From contig CM042147.1 of NCBI GenBank assembly GCA_023376005.1, positions 121,537,421 to 121,601,420 of the forward strand: a DNA stretch of 64,000 bases. The letters are read 5' to 3'. The translations under genes were made by a program, and so were the position numbers. Shown here in pieces: positions 57,745-64,000 of this stretch. The DNA comes from Doryteuthis pealeii. Taxonomy: Eukaryota > Mollusca > Cephalopoda > Myopsida > Loliginidae. The first letter of the stretch is position 1; every line of letters begins with the position of its first letter. The notes under the pieces are model-generated. The model was not told the DNA's origin, did no database searches, and saw nothing but the letters and a program-made list of their open reading frames with translations.

Positions 57745-58730
57745 TGACAGGCCCCAAGGAATTTTTTTTCAAGCAGTCCTTGTATCGCTTCTTTGGCGTC
57801 ACTCTGTCACGGTGGCCTGTAGTGAATTTGCCATAGAATGTGATCTTGAGCAGACGACGATTTCTCATCCTGCAGACGTGTCCTGCCTATCTAGCTGGGA
57901 TTTTAGTTGCATAGTGTTACATAAACAATAATAGATATCTCCCGATTCACTAATTACCAATTCAATTCGCGCTCAAACCGCAATAAAAAAAGATACACAC
58001 ACACTCGACAACAAACAAAACATAAGTTGTGACGCCAACCGGAAGTTTACTCCATGGTAGCCTAAAAAGAAGTGACCAATTTAACTCATTTTTGTGCATA
58101 TGCTCCAAATTGAAGTTCCGGTTGGAAAACAAGAATGCCCAAAAAATAAAAATAAAATAATGTTGTAAATAAACTCACATTTTCATCCAATCGAAAGCTC
58201 TCCCCCCAAAAAACAAAAAAGGCTTCTGTGATCCGATTTCGGATCACACAGGCCTATATAAAATCGGCTTTGAAAAGCCGACAGCAGACTAAACCAGCGA
58301 CACGCGCAGACCACATCACAGGCGGCCGACTTACATCCTCACCTACCTCTACCCAAATCTGACCGACAGTCAACAAGCGAACAATTCCACATCGTTCAGC
58401 GATTCCAAGAAAAATACGCCAACTATCATACACAAAATTCTGCCTACGTCACCACCCCTTTACCACATTACCACGGTAATCCTGACATTTTTACTGACTT
58501 TATCATTCATTTTATTACTATCACCAAATCAGACTTTCTCACTTAAATTCAATTTCAGCTTTTTGCCGTTCTCATGTTATTTTTACAATTTCGAAACTTA
58601 AATCTGTGTTTGTTCTTTTCCTCATCACCATACGCTTCATACTAACCCTGTTTATTACAATAGGCTCGATGCTGGTGATCTTCGCCTGTTCAAGGACTTC
58701 AATATTGGTGACGAAATCATCGACATTTGA
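57745..58730 (-). pseudogene. LINE C-terminal fragment split by solo LTR J2
   Basis: Minus strand right of the LTR reads WSNVDDFVTNIEVLEQAKIT and SIEPI. Left of it, AGHVCRMRNRRLLKITFYGK and HRDRVTPKKRYKDCLKK. Together these are the SIEA...RWAGHV.RM region of the LINE branch also seen at 39842, cut by J2. Confidence 0.82.
57915..58659 (+). mobile_element. solo LTR family J, copy 2
   Basis: 745 bp, TGTTACATAAAC...TTTATTACA, 4-bp duplication atag (57911-57914, 58660-58663), TATA box CCTATATAAAATCGG. Confidence 0.9.
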
Positions 58731-58734
58731 CCAC

Positions 58735-59610
58735 TCAAGCTGAGAACCGTGCCAACTGGCATCTTACCACTAATCATACTGTCTCCTTTGAAAACACCCA
58801 CAGGGCCACTTTCAAGGGAAAAAAGTAATTGGAAGAAAAATCATAACTTAATGTTAACAGAAATATGGGGGAGGAATAATAATTCTGTCGTAAAGGAAAG
58901 GAGATAAGGCGAATATAATTATATATTCGGGTTAATAACTTTTATTGGTGCAAATAAGAGAAATGTTAAAGGTGTGTTTGTAAGAGGCCGTAAAGTTCAT
59001 AGAAACATAGAAACATATAAAGATACAAAGTTGCCAAATAGATTCGGTTGGAAATGTTAATGCAAGTGACAACTTGTAACTTAGCTTTGTAGAATTGTAT
59101 CTTGGTGGTTTCTTATTAGGAGAATATAGTCTGCACTGCCTCGTCCGTAGGATTTGTTTGGTGCCTGTTGAGCTGTTCTGTTGCTTTCCAGGTCTGAACC
59201 TGTCCGGAGTTAAAGCTGTTCTGTTGCTGTTGGGGACATTGACCCTCACGGGTGGTCAACTATTCTCAGTGCCTGCCGATACTGTTCTGACGATTTAGGG
59301 CTCTGTCTCTACCCCCTATTTTTCGGAACTTGCAGAATGCGATTTAGGGGCCGATAACCCAGATTTTCGATAATGTCATCAAATCCAGACCAGACCTTCA
59401 GCTGCAGCCCCTACGACTGTGTTTGACCGTCCGGCACATGCTTGCACCCCCCCTTAATCTTCGTTTACGAAGCCGAGCCATGAATGAATGAATAATAGTC
59501 TTGGTATAGTCAGTTTCTCTCCCCTCACTGTGCGTGTGCGTATGCGTGTGTTTCCTTTCCTGCATTACCATGCACAAATATAACAGTATGAAATGGTGAT
59601 CATTATAAGT
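58735..59610. other. unassigned, LTR-like in part
   Basis: 58930-59390 read on the minus strand has a GC-rich start and a CCAATAAAAG polyadenylation-type site, but no ends. 59395-59490 contains an inverted 'catggctcggcttcg'-type block of unknown class. Confidence 0.3.
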
Positions 59611-59613
59611 AAG

Positions 59614-59884
59614 ACCAAACTCCGGTTTTGACCGAGGGGTCCGGTGGACCGCATAAGTTAACATCGTTGATCCCAGGGAGCCATCCCTCCAGGCAACACA
59701 TGCCCCCTCTATTTAAAGGGGCAGGGCTGGGTTTATTGCCCAGTGCCTGAGCCCCCCCCCCCTGAGGGGGGAAGGCCTCACGAGATCAACGCATTTTTGC
59801 ACGCGCCTCCCATGGGTGGTTCCACATTAATAGGGCCTTGTGCCTAACCCGTACACGTGAAGTACGTGGTAAATATCGACAATG
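59614..59884. repeat. repeat family F, copy 3
   Basis: Matches 31141-31400 (acatcgttgac, cagggctgggtt, cagtgcctgag, gatcaacgcatttttgcac, ttaatagggccttgtgccta). Confidence 0.8.
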
Positions 59885-60116
59885 GGTTGCTATGCGAGAT
59901 AAGGGTTTTTTTTAACAAGCGTCCCTTGCCCCTTGAAGACATTTTTATTGTAGGTATTTTGCTTAACCACAAGTCAAATGCGACACACTGTTAGCTTTTC
60001 TTTACGGTAGTAGGATAACAACTCAGATTCCGTCGTAGTAACTCAGGAGACAATAATTATTATTGTCTCCTTATTATTGAATAATAAGCAGCGAACAAGA
60101 TTTTGGTAAAAAAACA

Positions 60117-60385
60117 GGCTGAACTTGCACAAAGGTGTCAAAATTTCTGGGTCACCGGTATACAGAGTGACCCAGAAAAAATAGAACCCAAATTATTTAT
60201 TCATTTTCCCATTAAACTAACCCTAAACCCCAACCCTAACCCTGATCCTAACCCTAACCCTAACCCTAACCCTAATGTTAAACCCTAACCCCATAGTTAG
60301 AATTAACAGTTTTATTACAAAAATTGTTGTGGGTTCTGTTTTTTCTGGGTCACCCTAATTTTGACACCTTTGTGCAAGTTCAGCC
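60117..60385. mobile_element. foldback MITE family T2 with internal CCCTAA repeats
   Basis: Perfect 29-bp terminal inverted repeats (GGCTGAACTTGCACAAAGGT...). Inner inverted blocks (gtgacccag, tagaaccca) enclose about ten CCCTAA-type units at 60218-60295. A perfect 8-bp duplication (aaaaaaca) lies at 60109-60116 and 60386-60393. Unrelated to T1 in the arms. Confidence 0.88.
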
Positions 60386-61560
60386 AAAAAACAAACTATT
60401 ATGAGAAAAAATGTAAATTTACTCTTCCAATCTCACGGTGCCGGGTTTTTTTGTTTTTTTTTAATTTACATCTTTCACTCAATTAATTTACCAAAAAGAA
60501 TAACGTAATAGACAACAAAGTTTAAGACTGATTACTGTTATCTTAACCTAGTCAATCGGTAGTGGTAATAATTACTAAACAAATGTTTAACATTTAAGTT
60601 TGTCAAGACTCGGACTTTCTTTTAGCAAGGGACATTTTTCTTTGTTTACCGTCAAATACGAAACTGCCAATGTTGACATTTGTGTTTTTGTTAATCATAT
60701 TTTACATGAAATGGTTTCAGTTTTCATTTTACGTGGTTGAAATATTTTCCAACTTTGAATTAAAACTATCCGATTATTTATTATCGACCATTGAAAATAT
60801 ACCCGTTCGTTTTTCTTTCGCGAATATTTCATTTCACAACGTTACCACTCGATTTTTTGCAATTTGGGTAAGTAACAATTTTAATCGAGAGTTTTTATAA
60901 TCCTGTGTTGTGAGAAACAAAAACTTTTGTGAAATGTAAGTGTTACTAGTTTATACTTTTTCAGCATTTTTTTCTTATTTTTTTAAAATCATTCCTATTT
61001 AAATTTAGATAGAAACTTTTTTTATAATTTGTTATAAAAATTATATTCTCAGTGTCTTGAATATTAAATAGAATTTACTTACAATGATGGTTTGAAAAAA
61101 ATATGGGACATATTGTTTAACTTTTTAAAAGTATTGTTGATTTTATTGGTAAATAGGTAATATTGACTTGAATAAATAGATTTATTTAAAAAGTCTTTTT
61201 GAACCTGTCTATAACCGGAATAATTTTAACTAATAAAAATTTGAGTGATACTTCATGTTTGTTTACTTGATCAGTATCCGTAGGGATCGAACCTAAGATG
61301 TTCTTAATCTTAACCTATAACACATTAAAAAAATGAAATTAGAAATATCAGTTTCAGGAAAATAAAATAAGTTAAAATAATTTCATTTATTTATTTATTT
61401 TATTTCTATTCAAGATTGTTAATCAACTATATTGTTCGAACGAATCAATTGTTTTTATTTCTGGTAGGGATCATATTATCATTTATAGGCTATACCCCAA
61501 TCTTTCATCCCATCAGCCTTATTTTTTCAGTCCATTACAGAAATTTACAATATATATATT
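60386..61560. other. AT-rich stretch, no feature seen
   Basis: No repeat family or gene recognised; one short open frame near 60670-60900 has no homology I can name. Confidence 0.35.
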
Positions 61561-61561
61561 T

Positions 61562-61709
61562 ACTATTATTTGTATTATTCGGACTATTGTCCTCATCTTC
61601 ATTGTTATCTGTACAACGTTTCGGCCGATGTGCACTCCGGCCTTCTTCAGGTATTACTCGGTAACTTTCTCAGACTTGGGAACCTTCTTGTCGTAATCGG
61701 GAGCCATCA
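61562..61709 (-). repeat. SINE family H, copy 3, 3' part
   Basis: Only the 3' region with the hammerhead-like block remains, then sequence passes into a B element. Confidence 0.65.
61591..61651 (-). ncRNA. hammerhead-like motif, best copy in family H
   Basis: Minus strand CTGAAGA (fits CUGANGA), A, stem II GGCCG/CGGCC, GAAAC, stem III CGTTGT/ACAATG with one G-U pair. After stem III comes AA rather than UH, and an extra base precedes stem II, so cleavage is doubtful. Matches motifs known from Penelope-like elements. Confidence 0.5.
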
Positions 61710-61723
61710 AAAATTCAGAAAAA

Positions 61724-62022
61724 TAATATATATTTACCAACTCCTCCGCAAGAGCAGGATGTGACACAAAGTCAATTTATTAAGCCGAGTTTAGCAGGTT
61801 TGAATTCAGAGTTTTCCTTCTCCTAGACTGGTTGCCTAACCAAGGTTAAAGAGCCCAGACTGCCCTACTGTTTGCCTATAATTGGAGGGAGAATATTTGG
61901 ATTCATACCTTTCTCAAGGGTATTAGCACTATGTGTAATGCAAACAGCCTCATCCAGGATTTGAACTCAGGTCGACCAGTCTATTTCCTTCAACTTTAAC
62001 CATTACACCACACACCTCCAGA
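61724..62022 (-). repeat. SINE family B, copy 12
   Basis: Complete: (TA)n tail, body, head with GTGTGGTGTAATGGTTAAAG (minus strand). Confidence 0.8.
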
Positions 62023-62111
62023 AATTGACAATATAGATCATTACAAATAATTTGCATACGACTAAATGGTTTCAAGTATTCTTAGCTAAGATTAATAAAA
62101 AGTAGTATAGT

Positions 62112-62343
62112 AGTGGCCTCTTGTCAGTATGAGCCGGATAGAGAGGGAACATATCCCCTTTTCACTAGCGCTAGGTCAGGGAGATTGCTTTTGTGTCTGA
62201 GATTGTGCGCCACATCTACCATCAGCTCCCCACTTTACCGCACAAATCCAAGCTGTGCAATTTATACACTGAGTTGAGGAGGGCCGATATTGTACCTGGA
62301 ACTTATGATTCTGAGGCAGATACTCTACCAACTGAGCCAACTG
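62112..62343 (-). repeat. tRNA-derived SINE family A, copy 8
   Basis: Diverged copy; A box TTGGCTCAGTTGGTAGAGTA is good, B box weak. Confidence 0.7.
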
Positions 62344-62868
62344 AGGTAATTTATGAGGAAGTGCATCCCAGTCTCCTGCCTCAGAAATTGCTACCCGGTG
62401 ACTATTAAAATAACGTCCCCAGCTATTGTTTATTTATAGAAATTTGTCGTAATTCTTGTTTAGATATGAAGATGGGTATCTATCTATCTATCTATCTATT
62501 TATCTATCTACCTCAATTTGTTCATTTTTTTACTTTGTTTATATATCTATCCACCCATCCATTTGTTCATATCTATCTATATTATTTTGTTTGTTTATCT
62601 ATCTATCTCAGTCTATTCCAAACTATATATACATCTTCATATCTAAACAAGAATTACAACAAATTATGATAAATAAATAAGAATTACGATAAAAAGAGAG
62701 AAGCCCCACCCCCCCTCTAAAATACATCTAACGCCCTAAGTTGGTTGTTTTCTTTCAAGTAACACTGCCGAGACGATATAGCTGGGGACGTTATTTTAAT
62801 AGTCACCGGGTATCAATTTCTGAGGCAGGAGACCGGGGCGCACTTCCTCATAAATTACCCCAACTGAG
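62339..62868. repeat. two-level foldback around a TATC microsatellite
   Basis: Outer arms of about 88 bp (62339-62427 and 62778-62868, core aataacgtccccagctat). Inner arms (about 62440-62472 and 62633-62665, core attcttgtttagatatgaag) bracket (TATC)n. Confidence 0.8.
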
Positions 62869-62887
62869 ATAATTCTCTTAATAATAA

Positions 62888-63526
62888 TCTTATTATAATG
62901 GAGATTGTGGGTTTGTTTGTCTGTAACCGAAACTATATTATTATACAAGTCACAATTCCCTTAGTTATTTACATCACATTTACCATGATTTTATTTTTAT
63001 TTATACCTCAATTATTAATAAAATTGTTTTACAATACTTATAATGTTGACCATAACTACATACTATTAACATGCAATCGTATTTATATATACAACAAAAT
63101 AGCGGTATACAGTATGAATGGGAAGGCTTATTTGCATATTGATCTTAAAAATTTGATTTTAATAAATATATGCTTAGTATTATTGATTTCTAATTGTTTG
63201 GTTTTATCTTAATGAATATGAGCAAAAATCTCTTCAATAAATCTTAAAAGAAATCCATTAACAAGAAGAAATAACTAATATTATTCTTTACTTCCTATTT
63301 TAACTAAACAGTTAAATTAGGAAAATTTACCAACGAAAGACGGGAGTAAGGGAAAATGATGGAAGAGTTAGTTTCAAAGTTGTTCTATTTTTCAATCATA
63401 CCCCCTCTGTTCCAAATCTTTTTATCTACATTCTTATTCAGTTTCATTAGCCTTTCTAATTTAATATGATATTTTATTATATTAAAACTTAAATACTTGC
63501 ACCCGGAGGGTGCATATATTTGCTAG
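62888..63526 (+). mobile_element. non-autonomous Helitron, copy 2, complete
   Basis: 639 bp. Starts TCTTATTATAATGGAGATTG, ends with hairpin GCACCC-GGA-GGGTGC, nine bases, then CTAG followed by T. Inserted between A and T without duplication. No Rep/helicase gene, so it depends on an autonomous relative. Confidence 0.9.
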
Positions 63527-63593
63527 TAATAATAATAATCATTTGTTTGCTCACAGTTCTGTTTCACAAATTCCTATCCAATGAAAATATTTT

Positions 63594-63655
63594 GCAAACT
63601 GATCTATTTGACCCATAGATGTGACGCTAACATAGGGAGTAATAGGCCTTACCCT
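63594..63655 (-). repeat. C' body fragment
   Basis: ctgatctatttgacccatag and atgtgacgctaacatag match the C' body next to the M insertion. Confidence 0.5.
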
Positions 63656-63664
63656 ACAATGTCC

Positions 63665-63969
63665 TGTAATCTGAACATTAGTTACATAAATGAGAGTAAC
63701 CTCCCCTTGTTTGTTTCACTTTGAGGAAGCCGTTTGTTTTGGTCGGCCATTTTCATTTCACCGTAAATCTCCGTAAATAAGTTCATTTCAAATAATGCGC
63801 AAGCACAATTAAGAACACATTTTCATGTTAAAACATGCAGTTGTATTGATTCAAACAAATTCATATTGTGTAGATTTACGGTGAAATGAAATTGGCTGAC
63901 CAAAACGTAAGGCTTCCTCAAAGTGAAGGGGAGGTTACTCTCATTTATGTAATTAATGTTCAGATTACC
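63665..63969. mobile_element. foldback family M, copy 2, with 8-bp TSD
   Basis: 305 bp, arms of more than 100 bp (taatctgaacattagttaca ... its inverse). A perfect 8-bp duplication caatgtcc lies at 63657-63664 and 63970-63977. The right terminus is CC; the left is TG, probably a mutated GG. Confidence 0.88.
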
Positions 63970-64000
63970 CAATGTCCACCCTTTACATGTTGGCAGAACA

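Overview
The window is eukaryotic nuclear DNA: AT-rich, full of microsatellites and packed with short retroelements, MITEs and decayed transposons. Spliceosomal exons with GT-AG borders exclude a prokaryote. Many tRNA-derived SINEs, LINE reverse-transcriptase tails, Helitrons and hammerhead-like motifs beside (TA)n/(AC)n tracts suggest a lophotrochozoan, most likely a mollusc; no marker fixes the species.

The one host gene recognised runs on the minus strand over roughly bases 1-22350. It is the 5' part of HYOU1 (GRP170), the endoplasmic-reticulum Hsp70-like chaperone. A non-coding first exon (ends at 22215) lies behind a promoter with a near-consensus ER-stress element (CCAAT-N9-CCACA). Three coding exons follow at 9220-9307, 4419-4480 and 1522-1553. 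They join in frame to give a signal peptide followed by AVMSVDLG, MKVAIVK and PGVPMEIVLN. The rest of the gene lies beyond base 1. Its introns (about 12.9, 4.7 and 2.9 kb) hold a mariner with a retroelement inside it, several SINE families, a palindromic MITE and a large compound microsatellite.

From 22.4 kb to the end no host gene could be supported. This half is layered mobile DNA. Named here for reference are: tRNA-like SINE families A, B, D, E and H; a 600-bp 5'-truncating retroelement C and a relative C' that share a 3' tail with D; repeat F; LTR-like repeats I, J, L and N; repeat K; foldback families M, P and T; and a non-autonomous Helitron family. Many insertions can be dated against each other because one element interrupts another and the target-site duplication (TSD) is still readable.

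The most unusual content is (i) hammerhead-ribozyme-like motifs at many places, including two direct copies whose spacing is about 290 bp once a later MITE is subtracted, and one built into the 3' part of SINE family H; (ii) two unrelated foldback elements with GG...CC ends and perfect 8-bp TSDs, each carrying CCCTAA telomere-type repeats inside; and (iii) a pair of Helitrons with exact ends, one nested in an inverted repeat and itself interrupted by repeat F.
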